Below are positions 1 to 6,578 of a DNA stretch of 12,894 nucleotides, in pieces. How positions within the stretch are numbered: position 1 is the first letter of the stretch; each line of letters starts with the position of its first letter. The DNA comes from CAYRRR01 sp964426755 (GTDB taxonomy: Bacteria > Patescibacteriota > Saccharimonadia > Saccharimonadales > JAGQNJ01): NCBI GenBank assembly GCA_964426755.1, contig CAYRRR010000015.1, forward strand, positions 1 to 12,894, written 5' to 3'. Position numbers and translations under genes: made by a program. Under the pieces are notes generated by a model, which searched no databases, was not told the DNA's origin, and saw only the letters and a list, made by a program, of their open reading frames with translations.

Positions 1-55
1 ATCCGAAGATACACGATTTTGAGTCGTGCGCGTCTACCAGTTCCGCCACTCGCCC
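1..55 (-). tRNA. tRNA-Leu(CAA), 3' part cut off by window edge
   Basis: Read on the minus strand, the gene starts at 55 with acceptor strand GGGCGAG, then TG, a GCG/GCG D-stem around the GAACTGGTAGAC D-loop typical of tRNA-Leu, and a CACGA/TCGTG anticodon stem enclosing the loop CTCAAAA. That gives anticodon CAA, which reads UUG. The window ends inside the long variable arm expected for class II tRNA-Leu, so the T-arm and acceptor 3' strand are not visible. A start at 59 was considered, but only the start at 55 gives a seven-base acceptor strand followed by the usual TG. Confidence 0.9.
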
Positions 56-301
56 ACGCTAGAATCGACGGTCGTATTCCACAAAAGTCATTGTAAGCCT
101 TTGTTTCACACTTATGTCGCTTCCTCTTTTTTAGTCTTTCAAACAGTTGGGTCGGCCTAGCCGCTCCTAGGTTTAAAAACTAGATTTGAACACTCCTATG
201 AATAACGATGACTTAAAGTTATATTGCCTCAATACGTTAAACACATGCGGTGACGGGGGGTATTATACTATAGTCTTATCTGTTAAACTAGCATAAAAGC
301 T
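56..301. other. Intergenic region between divergent tRNA-Leu and sortase genes
   Basis: No convincing gene is visible in these 246 bases. The strongest signals are AT-rich -10-like boxes at 261-269, readable on either strand, after a GGGGGG run, and the extended -10 at 281-289 just before the sortase start. A small CGGC-CTA-GCCG palindrome lies around 152-162. No clear -35 box for the tRNA was found; a TACAAT on the minus strand near 90 is only a weak candidate. Confidence 0.4.
281..289 (+). promoter_or_regulatory. Extended -10 promoter of the sortase gene
   Basis: TG-T-TAAACT is an extended -10 element ending 12 bases before the ATG at 302. The predicted 5' leader is only about 5-6 bases and no Shine-Dalgarno sequence precedes the start. 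A very similar TGTTAAAAT sits before gltX. Confidence 0.45.
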
Positions 302-1489
302 ATGTCAAGCCAATCATCATCAAATCAGTCCAAGCAAGGCCAGCCGGAAGACCCGGCGGTTAATCTAATACGATCTAAAATTAATGCTATTTATGGTCAT
401 GAACCGAACGCCAAGGCAGAAATTAAAGAAGTGGCGAAAGAATCGGGCCAGCTCTCAAAGCACCAACGCTACATGAAAGAATTAACCGACTCAGGTAAAT
501 CAATGGTAGAAATCCAGACTGCCTGGCATGAGTACTATCAGCGCTTGGATGACCATGAAAAGCATGAGGTTTGGCGAGAATTCTATAAAGCTAGCGAAAA
601 AAAGCACGCTAACAAACCTGAACCTTCCAAAGATACTACTACAGAACATCCGCCAAGAAAAACGCACACCTATCACGAACCGGACACTGCGAAAAAAGCC
701 ACAAAAAAAGCCTTACATAAAACAAAGGCTCAGATTCGCCGTACTGTTTCTAGTCGTCAAAAAACTAAACTCTCGGCAAAACAAAATTTTAAATCTTTGG
801 CGTTCGGGCTTGGCCTGGGCACCGCTGTAATGGCAGTCTTGCTTTTCAGCTTTTTTAATGAACGATTTATAGCGCCTTTTCTTACGCCAAGCCGTAACGT
901 GAGCTCTACGCCAATTATAATTAACCCCGATCAAACCGCCGTCGGCCCAGAGACAAAAGTTGTAATACCAAAAATTAATGTAGATGTTCCTGTTGTTTAC
1001 AATGTTAGTTCTATACAAGAAGATGATATACAGGCTGCCCTTGAAAATGGCGTCGTTCATTATGCGACCACCCCTGACCCAGGCGAAGAGGGCAACTCAG
1101 TAATCGTAGGCCATTCGAGCAACAACTTATTTAACCGCGGCAAATACAAATTTGCGTTTGTGCTATTAAATAGGCTTGAAGAAGGCGATACGTTTTCACT
1201 TACCAAAAATGGCAAACGATATGTTTATCGCATATATGAGAAAAAAATCGTATCCCCAACTGATATATCAGTGCTTGGTGCAACTGATAAGCCTGCAACA
1301 GCAACGCTCATTACCTGTGACCCGCCCGGAACATCGATAAATCGTTTAATTATCGTCGGCGAGCAAATCACGCCTGACCCAGCTACCAACGTGGCAAGTA
1401 CAACACGAACAGCTGATGCGCGGCCTACAATAGTGCCGGGCAACGCACCGAGTTTATGGAGCCGCCTCGTTGGTTGGCTATCAAGCTAG
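302..1489 (+). CDS. Sortase (class D/E-like) with long cytoplasmic N-terminal extension
   Basis: A 395-residue membrane-anchored cysteine transpeptidase expected to cleave sorting signals of exported proteins and join them to surface acceptors. The catalytic domain occupies about residues 217-357. It contains the invariant His271 in GHSSNN, Cys339 in TLITCD and Arg348 in NRLIIVGE. One transmembrane segment lies at about 165-187, so the first 160 residues face the cytoplasm; they are charged, with a predicted helical stretch at about 50-100 and a Lys/Thr-rich linker at 100-160. A typical sortase is 200-250 residues, so the N-terminal extension is the odd part. No LPxTG-type substrate is encoded nearby. 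The ATG is chosen because a -10 box lies 12 bases upstream. The family call is firm; the class is less so. Confidence 0.88.
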   Translation: MSSQSSSNQSKQGQPEDPAVNLIRSKINAIYGHEPNAKAEIKEVAKESGQLSKHQRYMKELTDSGKSMVEIQTAWHEYYQRLDDHEKHEVWREFYKASEKKHANKPEPSKDTTTEHPPRKTHTYHEPDTAKKATKKALHKTKAQIRRTVSSRQKTKLSAKQNFKSLAFGLGLGTAVMAVLLFSFFNERFIAPFLTPSRNVSSTPIIINPDQTAVGPETKVVIPKINVDVPVVYNVSSIQEDDIQAALENGVVHYATTPDPGEEGNSVIVGHSSNNLFNRGKYKFAFVLLNRLEEGDTFSLTKNGKRYVYRIYEKKIVSPTDISVLGATDKPATATLITCDPPGTSINRLIIVGEQITPDPATNVASTTRTADARPTIVPGNAPSLWSRLVGWLSS

Positions 1490-2964
1490 TTGTCATTCAA
1501 CAGTTTTCCGCGCTTAAAAACAACACCACCATCGTCTTTTGTGGTTACGTTGTAGCTTAGCTCGTAGTCTCGATCAAACATCATGTCGGTAGACGGATCG
1601 GTTGCAATCAATTTTTGGGAGTTAATGCCGTCAAAATCAAACACATAGGCTGTTTTTTCGGTTGAAGTAAGCAGCCGATGCCCATCCATCCATTCTGCTG
1701 GCCGACTCGAATCAAACTGATCAGATATTGTGTAGCGATACTGTCGATCCGTCTCGGCATCATACACAGCAAATGATTGGCCTGATTGCACCGCAATTAT
1801 CCGTGCATTTGCAGAAAAAGATACAGCCTGCGGATTATCAATTCGCAGTGTTCGTGCAAACATTAATTTTTTTGGATTTGCGTTTGTAAGCACTTCTAAC
1901 GGGTTTTTGTACACAAAGACTTGATTATCGTTCGATGCTCCGGCAACCACATACCACGCATTGTCAAAACGAGCCACGTCTACCACGTAAGAAGGGCTGA
2001 TCGATAGCTCACGGAGCTCGTAGTCTTTTTCTTTAGTTAACAAACGGACAGAGGCTTTATCAGACTTGGTTGCATGTGGCGAAACATACACAACCATGTC
2101 ATCACCATGCGGCTTGAATGCAAATGCGCGCCCAACCAGAGGTGTCAATACGCCAGATGACAGATCTATTTCCTGCAATAAGCCATCCTTTGACATGTGA
2201 AGGTATAGTTTATTGGTCTTTTTGTCTTTAAGACTTACGTCGAACGGTCGTTGGTTAGTACGAGCAGTAATATTAAATGATTCTTCTGGCTTTTCACGAT
2301 TAATAACCACAAATTCATGCTGATCGTCAAACGTATGTTTTAATAAAATGTTGGCGTTGTCAGTTGACCATTCCACGAGCTCTAATGACTGTTCTCCTTG
2401 AGTAGGTGATAGAATATTTGCCGGAATTGTAAATGAAGCAGGCGGCCGATCTGGATCGTTAGCATTAAACACATCGAACGTATCAAACCTATCCGGCTGC
2501 TGAATAACGATCCATTCACGAGAAGGGCTCTGCGTTACCAATCGAGGCATAGAACTATAGGTTTTAACATCTTGTGTTTGAATGTTCTCGGGGAATAAAA
2601 ATGGGTATGCAAAGCGCTCTACGGTACCGCCTTCAAGACTGAATTCGCGCTGCCATGACCGGTAACCGTCCTTAACAAGCGTTAATTTATAACGACCCTC
2701 TTTTAGGACGAGACGCGTATCGGTTTGAGCTTGTTGCTTGAATTTATTATGAATTCCTTCGACATAAATCGCAGCTGCACCTGGTCTTGAGTTTACAAAC
2801 ACTAAACCATTTTGAATAACTTTACCAGATCCATCGAGTCCGTAGCCTGATGCCGCAAGCAGTAGAATAGAAGTAGCAATACCAATCAAAATAGCCATCA
2901 GGCCGTAACCTGTGTACAATTTAATACGATTTCTGCGTTTTTTGTTTGGGTCTAAAAAATCCAT
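1486..2964 (-). CDS. Membrane-anchored PEGA-domain protein with C-terminal beta-propeller-like region
   Basis: A 492-residue protein with a basic N-terminus (KKRRNR, residues 8-13) and one transmembrane helix at about 17-40, so most of it should be outside the membrane. Residues about 52-118 match the PEGA domain: a VNSRPGAAAIYVEG strand followed by GRYKLTLVKDGYRSW. The remaining roughly 370 residues are beta-rich, with repeated blocks around residues 150, 200, 270, 330, 390 and 440, resembling a WD40/TolB-like propeller; no catalytic motif is visible. PEGA domains are associated with surface-layer or cell-wall proteins. It converges with the sortase, the two stops sharing CTAG, which gives no operon link. 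Precise function is unknown. Confidence 0.75.
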   Translation of the reverse strand: MDFLDPNKKRRNRIKLYTGYGLMAILIGIATSILLLAASGYGLDGSGKVIQNGLVFVNSRPGAAAIYVEGIHNKFKQQAQTDTRLVLKEGRYKLTLVKDGYRSWQREFSLEGGTVERFAYPFLFPENIQTQDVKTYSSMPRLVTQSPSREWIVIQQPDRFDTFDVFNANDPDRPPASFTIPANILSPTQGEQSLELVEWSTDNANILLKHTFDDQHEFVVINREKPEESFNITARTNQRPFDVSLKDKKTNKLYLHMSKDGLLQEIDLSSGVLTPLVGRAFAFKPHGDDMVVYVSPHATKSDKASVRLLTKEKDYELRELSISPSYVVDVARFDNAWYVVAGASNDNQVFVYKNPLEVLTNANPKKLMFARTLRIDNPQAVSFSANARIIAVQSGQSFAVYDAETDRQYRYTISDQFDSSRPAEWMDGHRLLTSTEKTAYVFDFDGINSQKLIATDPSTDMMFDRDYELSYNVTTKDDGGVVFKRGKLLNDN

Positions 2965-3020
2965 AGTTAACAGTTATATTTATAGCACGGTGTTACATAT
3001 TAAACTAGTGGAGTATAGGC
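2965..3020. promoter_or_regulatory. Divergent promoter region for the PEGA gene and the DUF4367-like gene
   Basis: On the minus strand, TATAAC (2973-2978) ends 8 bases before the PEGA ATG, and TGCTATAAA (2979-2987) is an extended -10 ending 14 bases before it. On the plus strand, TAAACT (3001-3006) is a -10 candidate, followed by GGAG (3010-3013) seven bases before the TTG start at 3021. All control of both genes must fit in these 56 bases. Confidence 0.5.
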
Positions 3021-4157
3021 TTGCCTAAGTCTATACAAAGAGGTTATGATTATATAGATATTCTTATTAACAGAGGGCCTAGCAATTCTGTGAGTAACCA
3101 CAAAAACGTTATAGAAATTAATGGCCGTGTCTACGATGTACGCACCGGCACGCCAGTGCGTGGTCAATCGATTGACGGATTAGTTACGCCAAAAATCGTT
3201 AAGCCCACCGTGATGGAACCGGCTCAAATCGACATTAAGACGCTGCCAGCCAGCCCGGTCTTAAAGCCAAAACCAGCCCGAAGTCACACTGTTCATCATG
3301 TTCGGCATCGTACACCACAAAAATCAAAAACGTTGATGCGCCGCGCGGTCAAAAAACCAACGTCACCACAAGCAATTAGCGTCGTTAAGCCGACACCTCG
3401 TAGTAACCATAATCCATCCCGTGCGCGCAGAGCTGAAACCATAAAAAAGAGCCCCTATATTAGCAAGTTTGGCTTAAACGATATGCGTTCATCCATTGAA
3501 AAGCGCCAAGCGCCGCTTGCAGTAAAAGCGCCACCAGTCCACCGGTCTACTCGCAAACAAGAGTCAAGTACAAAACTTAAGCAGCCCGAGCAAAAACCTG
3601 CAGCGTCTCGTAACACAACAGAAGAGCTATTTCATAAAGCTATGCAGCGTACCGCCGAATCTGCAGCCCCGCGGCCAAAAACTAAAGCAAAACGCAAAAG
3701 CCGCAAAGGAAGTAAGCTTGCCTGGAGCAGTGGAGTGCTGGCCACCTTGGCTTTGGTTGGCTTTATTGCTTATATGAATGTTCCAAATTTTAATATGCGG
3801 CTTGCAAGTTCACGTGCTGGCTTTGAAGCCAGTCTGCCAGCCTATCAGCCTTCAGGCTACAAGATAAATGGACCAGTTAGCTACAAACCGGGGCAAGTTA
3901 TTATTTCGTTTAACTCAAATACCGATGATCGCGCCTATAAGCTTACCCAAGAGGTTTCAAACTGGAATAGCAGCAGCCTGGAAGAAAATTTTCTTGATGC
4001 AAACAATAAACAATTTGAAATAGAACAGGATAAAGGCAAAACTATTTACTTGTACGACAACGGTAATGCAACCTGGGTCAATGGCGGGGTTTGGTACCAA
4101 ATTGAAAGCGACGACTTAAGCAGCGACCAACTTGTTAGTATTGCCAGCAGCCTCTAG
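3021..4157 (+). CDS. Single-pass membrane protein with disordered basic region and DUF4367-like C-terminal domain
   Basis: A 378-residue protein starting with TTG. The start is supported by GGAG seven bases upstream; the next in-frame Met is at residue 65, which would remove a conserved-looking segment (IEINGRVYDVRTGTPV, 31-46). Residues about 50-230 are Pro/Lys/Arg/Ser-rich and probably disordered and cytoplasmic. A transmembrane helix lies at about 234-252. The outer domain (about 270-378) has the YQPSGYKINGPVSYKPGQ and LYDNGNATWVNGGVWYQI patterns seen in DUF4367 proteins, which are often linked to anti-sigma or envelope functions. No enzymatic motif is visible. The domain assignment is by eye and only moderately secure; function unknown. 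Confidence 0.65.
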   Translation: MPKSIQRGYDYIDILINRGPSNSVSNHKNVIEINGRVYDVRTGTPVRGQSIDGLVTPKIVKPTVMEPAQIDIKTLPASPVLKPKPARSHTVHHVRHRTPQKSKTLMRRAVKKPTSPQAISVVKPTPRSNHNPSRARRAETIKKSPYISKFGLNDMRSSIEKRQAPLAVKAPPVHRSTRKQESSTKLKQPEQKPAASRNTTEELFHKAMQRTAESAAPRPKTKAKRKSRKGSKLAWSSGVLATLALVGFIAYMNVPNFNMRLASSRAGFEASLPAYQPSGYKINGPVSYKPGQVIISFNSNTDDRAYKLTQEVSNWNSSSLEENFLDANNKQFEIEQDKGKTIYLYDNGNATWVNGGVWYQIESDDLSSDQLVSIASSL

Positions 4158-4182
4158 CCACACATACCAAACTAGCTAGATA

Positions 4183-4201
4183 CTCTTAGCAAAGCTAAGA
4201 G
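4183..4201. repeat. Perfect 8-bp hairpin downstream of the DUF4367-like gene
   Basis: CTCTTAGC, loop AAA, GCTAAGAG forms a perfect stem 26 bases after the stop at 4157. The T-run (4221-4225) begins about 20 bases later, too far for a textbook intrinsic terminator, so termination or mRNA 3'-end protection is only a guess. The next ten bases (GCTTGCAAGC) are themselves a perfect palindrome. Confidence 0.45.
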
Positions 4202-4339
4202 CTTGCAAGCTTCTTGGCCATTTTTATTCAAAGACTTGCGGTACGCACTCAACGTATAATCAATACGTTCCTTTACGATCTGCGTCTTTTCATCAAAAAT
4301 TGCTCAAGTTTGGAATGTGTAGAGACAAAAAGTTATATC

Positions 4340-4348
4340 TGTTAAAAT
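4340..4348 (+). promoter_or_regulatory. Extended -10 promoter of gltX, likely leaderless
   Basis: TG-T-TAAAAT ends seven bases before the ATG at 4356, placing the expected transcription start on or next to the start codon. AGGA at 4349-4352 could serve the second ATG (4359) only if transcription began further upstream. No good -35 is seen. Confidence 0.55.
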
Positions 4349-4355
4349 AGGATAA

Positions 4356-5954
4356 ATGATGGTTAGAACAAGATTCGCGCCAAGCCCAACCGGTTTTCTG
4401 CATGTGGGCGGCATCCGTACGGCACTTTTTGCCTGGTTAGTTGCGCAGCAAAACAATGGTCAGTTCATTTTACGCTTAGAAGATACCGACCAGAAACGCG
4501 AAGTAGAGGGTTCGGCTGATCACCTTATAAAAAGTTTAAAAGCGCTGGGACTTGACTATGATGAGGGCCCCGACAAACCCGGCGACTACGGCCCGTATCG
4601 CCAGAGCGAACGGCTGGATATCTATAAAAAATGGGCAGACAAATTAATTGAGCAGGGCAGGGCCTACGCTGACCCGTACAGCTCCGAAGAAGTTCAAGCC
4701 TTCCGTGAGCAAGCCAAAGAAAACAAGCAACCGTTTTTGTATCGCAATCATCGGCCAGAGAATCCACCAAAATGGGATGGCACTCGTCCCTTACGGTTTA
4801 AATCTGACCCCAAAAGCTACACCTGGCATGATGAAGTCATGGGCGATTTATCAACCGGTCCCGAAGTAATCGATGATTTTATTCTAATAAAATCGGATGG
4901 GTTTCCAACCTACAATTTTGCGCATATTGTTGATGATGCCGAGATGCAAATTACGCACATTATTCGCGGCCAAGAGTTTTTAGCCAGCATGCCAAACTAC
5001 CTTAACTTATACGAAGCCCTCAACATTCATGAGCGTCCGGAAATAGTGCAAGCAGATGCTATGCAAGGCGCGGGCGAGCAACGTACTGCGTCGTACACAT
5101 CGTACGGCAAAGGAGTAGTGCAGCCTGCAACACAGCAGAGCACTGCAAGTGGCAGTGGTGACGCTGGCTCAGCCAGTTTGCAAACTGCCACGATGCAATA
5201 TTTCCGACCAGTGTTTGCTACCATGCCGCATATCCTAAATGAGCAGGGTAATAAGAAATTATCAAAACGAGATGGCGCCAAAGATATTCTTGATTACATA
5301 AAGCAAGGTTACTTACCAGAAGCATTGAGGAGTTTTATTGCAACCTTAGGCTGGAATGACGGGACCGAGCAAGAAGTCTTCACCACAAAAGAGCTCATTA
5401 AAAAATTTAGCTTAAAGCGCGTTGGCAAAAGTGGAGCACACTTTGATGAACGCCGCTTAAGTTGGGTTAACGGCCATATTATTCGTGAGTTAGCCTTAGA
5501 TGAGCTGTACGAACACGCAGAAGGCTATTGGCCAAATGAAGCCGCCGATTACGATAGCGCATATAAAAAACAAGTGCTTGGCCTCGTGCAAGAACGCCTT
5601 AAATATTTTGCCGAGATCCCTGAGCTAACGGTATTTTTCTTTAAAGACCTGCCAATTAATAAAGAACTTATCACTACGCATAAACAGCTTAAAAAACTCT
5701 CGAATGACGAACTCAAACATCTCTTAGAAGTTTCAATACAATCGCTAGAACAAAGTGACTTTAGCATTACAGATCTTACCGAACGGCTCAATAAGCTGCT
5801 TGTAGGCACCGATCAAAAACCGGCAGTGTTATTTAGCTTGATTCGTATTGCTATAACGCAAGCACCCGCCAGCCCAGGTCTTGCTGAAACGCTGCACACT
5901 CTCGGTAAAGACGTTAGCCTTCGCCGTCTCCGACAGCAACTTGAGCATCTGTAG
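4356..5954 (+). CDS. gltX: Glutamyl-tRNA synthetase with a low-complexity insertion
   Basis: Class I aminoacyl-tRNA synthetase that activates glutamate with ATP and loads it onto tRNA-Glu in the cytoplasm. The start reads RFAPSPTGFLHVGG, with the HIGH-type signature HVGG at 16-19; the KMSKS-type signature is KLSKR at 301-305, followed by DGAKD. The C-terminal third (about 350-532) is the helical anticodon-binding region. Length is 532 residues; bacterial GluRS is usually about 460-490, and the excess is explained by about 55 residues rich in Gln, Thr, Ser, Ala and Gly at about 229-283, between the expected NIHERP and RPVFATMPHI. Two adjacent ATGs (4356, 4359) are possible starts; the promoter spacing favours the first. 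If, as in many bacteria, a separate GlnRS is absent, the enzyme may also charge tRNA-Gln; this cannot be read from the window. Confidence 0.96.
   Translation: MMVRTRFAPSPTGFLHVGGIRTALFAWLVAQQNNGQFILRLEDTDQKREVEGSADHLIKSLKALGLDYDEGPDKPGDYGPYRQSERLDIYKKWADKLIEQGRAYADPYSSEEVQAFREQAKENKQPFLYRNHRPENPPKWDGTRPLRFKSDPKSYTWHDEVMGDLSTGPEVIDDFILIKSDGFPTYNFAHIVDDAEMQITHIIRGQEFLASMPNYLNLYEALNIHERPEIVQADAMQGAGEQRTASYTSYGKGVVQPATQQSTASGSGDAGSASLQTATMQYFRPVFATMPHILNEQGNKKLSKRDGAKDILDYIKQGYLPEALRSFIATLGWNDGTEQEVFTTKELIKKFSLKRVGKSGAHFDERRLSWVNGHIIRELALDELYEHAEGYWPNEAADYDSAYKKQVLGLVQERLKYFAEIPELTVFFFKDLPINKELITTHKQLKKLSNDELKHLLEVSIQSLEQSDFSITDLTERLNKLLVGTDQKPAVLFSLIRIAITQAPASPGLAETLHTLGKDVSLRRLRQQLEHL
5040..5207 (+). 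other. In-frame low-complexity insertion inside gltX
   Basis: About 55 codons, rich in Gln, Ser, Thr, Ala and Gly, interrupt the catalytic domain just before the strand leading to the KMSKS loop. The flanks read ...NIHERP on the left and YFRPVFATMPHI on the right. Joining them would give the ERPVFATMPHI continuity usual in GluRS, so RP appears on both edges. There are no intein splicing motifs and the piece is far too short for one. Confidence 0.6.
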
Positions 5955-5987
5955 TTACTCAATACCTTTTGTATGACCAAACTGTTT

Positions 5988-6016
5988 CGCTCCGGCAACT
6001 TCGTTACCTATGAGCG
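5988..6016 (+). terminator. Hairpin after gltX, possible weak terminator
   Basis: CGCTC (5988-5992) pairs with GAGCG (6012-6016), and GGCAAC (5994-5999) pairs with GTTACC (6003-6008) apart from one C-A mismatch, around the loop TTC. It begins 34 bases after the gltX stop. The following CCCTCCTTTTG is a poor T-tract, so termination is only possible. On the minus strand the inner stem is fully paired because the mismatch becomes G-U. Confidence 0.35.
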
Positions 6017-6078
6017 CCCTCCTTTTGCTGCCAGGTCAAAAGTAGGCAAAACCCCTCATGGCAGTATTTCATTCTTGG

Positions 6079-6165
6079 TAAACTACCTGTCAAAACTAAC
6101 AATACTCAGACAACTCGCTTCGCTCAAACAAGTCTTCGCTCTAATTGTTATTTTGACGTAGTTTA
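6079..6165. repeat. Long inverted repeat with duplicated TTCGCTC loop
   Basis: The left arm is TAAACTAC-ct-GTCAAAA-c-TAACAAT (6079-6103). It pairs with the right arm ATTGTTA-TTTTGAC-GTAGTTTA (6144-6165), giving 22 paired bases with only two small bulges on the left. The 40-base loop contains CTTCGCTC twice (6118-6125, 6135-6142). No adjacent T-run follows on either strand. It could be a structured RNA element, a miniature palindromic repeat or a relic of one. Confidence 0.6.
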
Positions 6166-6180
6166 GACCAGGAATAAAAT

Positions 6181-6345
6181 AAGCCACAACAAACCTGGCT
6201 CTGTTGGTTCCTGGACTCGTGAGTGTTAAAGCTACCATTAGAGCGTAGTTGCGAAGTTGTAGGTGCGGGTAGCCCTACAACACAGTGACAAGCATGGTAG
6301 CGCTTAACAACGAACAACCAAGAATCAACAGCTGCCAGGCGGCTT
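6181..6345. ncRNA. 165-base rod-like imperfect palindrome, candidate structured RNA
   Basis: Nested complementary blocks run almost the whole length: AAGCC (6181-6185) with GGCTT (6341-6345); CCTGGC (6194-6199) with GCCAGG (6334-6339); the 14-mer at 6201-6214 with 6318-6331 (12 Watson-Crick pairs, one wobble, one mismatch); TGTTAA and GCTACCAT (6225-6238) with ATGGTAGC and TTAACA (6294-6309); and an apical stem GTTGTAGG (6256-6263) with CCTACAAC (6274-6281). Size and rod shape recall 6S-type RNAs, but no family signature was recognised and the transcribed strand is uncertain. A palindromic mobile element is the main alternative. Confidence 0.5.
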
Positions 6346-6348
6346 TTT
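6330..6348 (+). terminator. Intrinsic terminator-like hairpin at the end of the rod
   Basis: AGCTGC, loop CAG, GCGGCT (one T-G wobble) followed directly by TTTT fits a rho-independent terminator on the plus strand. It overlaps the closing stem of the 165-base rod, so the two folds are mutually exclusive. It would end gltX read-through or a plus-strand RNA made from this region. Confidence 0.5.
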
Positions 6349-6350
6349 GG

Positions 6351-6405
6351 GTTCTCTTTTTGCCGAAACAAAAAGGAACGAAGGTTTGGTTCTTTTTGAA
6401 AGAAC
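6351..6405. repeat. Two adjacent short hairpins
   Basis: The first hairpin pairs GTTC plus CTTTTTG (6351-6362, one bulged T) with CAAAAAG plus GAAC (6369-6379). The second is a perfect seven-pair stem: GTTCTTT (6389-6395), loop TTG, AAAGAAC (6399-6405). They lie between the rod and the ribozyme and would be part of the RNA downstream of ribozyme cleavage on the minus strand. Confidence 0.5.
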
Positions 6406-6420
6406 GTTATCAGGGGCTAC

Positions 6421-6472
6421 TCGCTTTCGTCCTTTTGGACTCATCAGCGTAAGTACCTAACTTACGGAGCGA
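6421..6472 (-). ncRNA. Hammerhead self-cleaving ribozyme (stem III open)
   Basis: On the minus strand all conserved parts occur in the correct order. The stem III 5' strand TCGCT (6472-6468) is followed by the cleavage triplet CUC, so the cut falls after 6467. Stem I is CGTAAGT (6466-6460), loop TAGGT, ACTTACG (6454-6448): seven perfect pairs. Then come the core CTGATGA (6447-6441), stem II GTCC-AAAA-GGAC (6440-6429), the core GAAA (6428-6425) and the stem III 3' strand GCGA (6424-6421). The required A15.1-U16.1 and G10.1-C11.1 pairs are present. Stems I and II are closed by loops and stem III is open, making it type III by the usual naming. It lies 107 bases downstream of the 131-codon minus-strand gene. 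No second copy was found in the window. Confidence 0.9.
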
Positions 6473-6578
6473 AAACGACAAGCAGATAGAACAATACAGA
6501 GAAAGAATACAAGCCACGGTGGCAAATAAAAAAATATCTCTATACTCTTCTACCTGCTCATCGCAGACGCTCGTTGAA

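Larger units (their letters stand above)
5955..6578. other. 624-base gene-free region rich in inverted repeats and structured RNA candidates
   Basis: No open frame here has a start signal or protein-like composition. The region holds, in order: a hairpin just after gltX (5988-6016), an 87-base inverted repeat (6079-6165), a 165-base rod-like palindrome (6181-6345) ending in a T-run, two short hairpins (6351-6379 and 6389-6405) and a minus-strand hammerhead ribozyme (6421-6472). The motif TTCGCTC or its complement GAGCGAA recurs at 5986, 6119, 6136 and 6467. Bases 6473-6578 hold a T-run on the minus strand (complement of 6526-6537) and a GCCA-CCG-TGGC hairpin around 6513-6523. Confidence 0.7.

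Noticed and set aside
4201..4225. Strong intrinsic terminator after the DUF4367-like gene
   Set aside because: The perfect 8-bp hairpin is followed by GC-containing sequence and the T-run is about 20 bases away, so it was recorded only as a hairpin.
5985..6030. Second, degenerate hammerhead after gltX sharing TTTCGCTCCG
   Set aside because: The CTGATGA and GAAA core strands are missing; only the cleavage-site strand resembles the real ribozyme.
6222..6310. Integron attC-like site in the rod (GTTAAGC core match)
   Set aside because: The GTT and AAC ends are in the reverse order to an attC site, and no integrase or cassette array is present.
5973..6371. Small open frames of 62 (plus) and 76 (minus) codons after gltX
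   Set aside because: They run through the inverted repeats, have no start signals, and their translations look like read-out of hairpins rather than protein.
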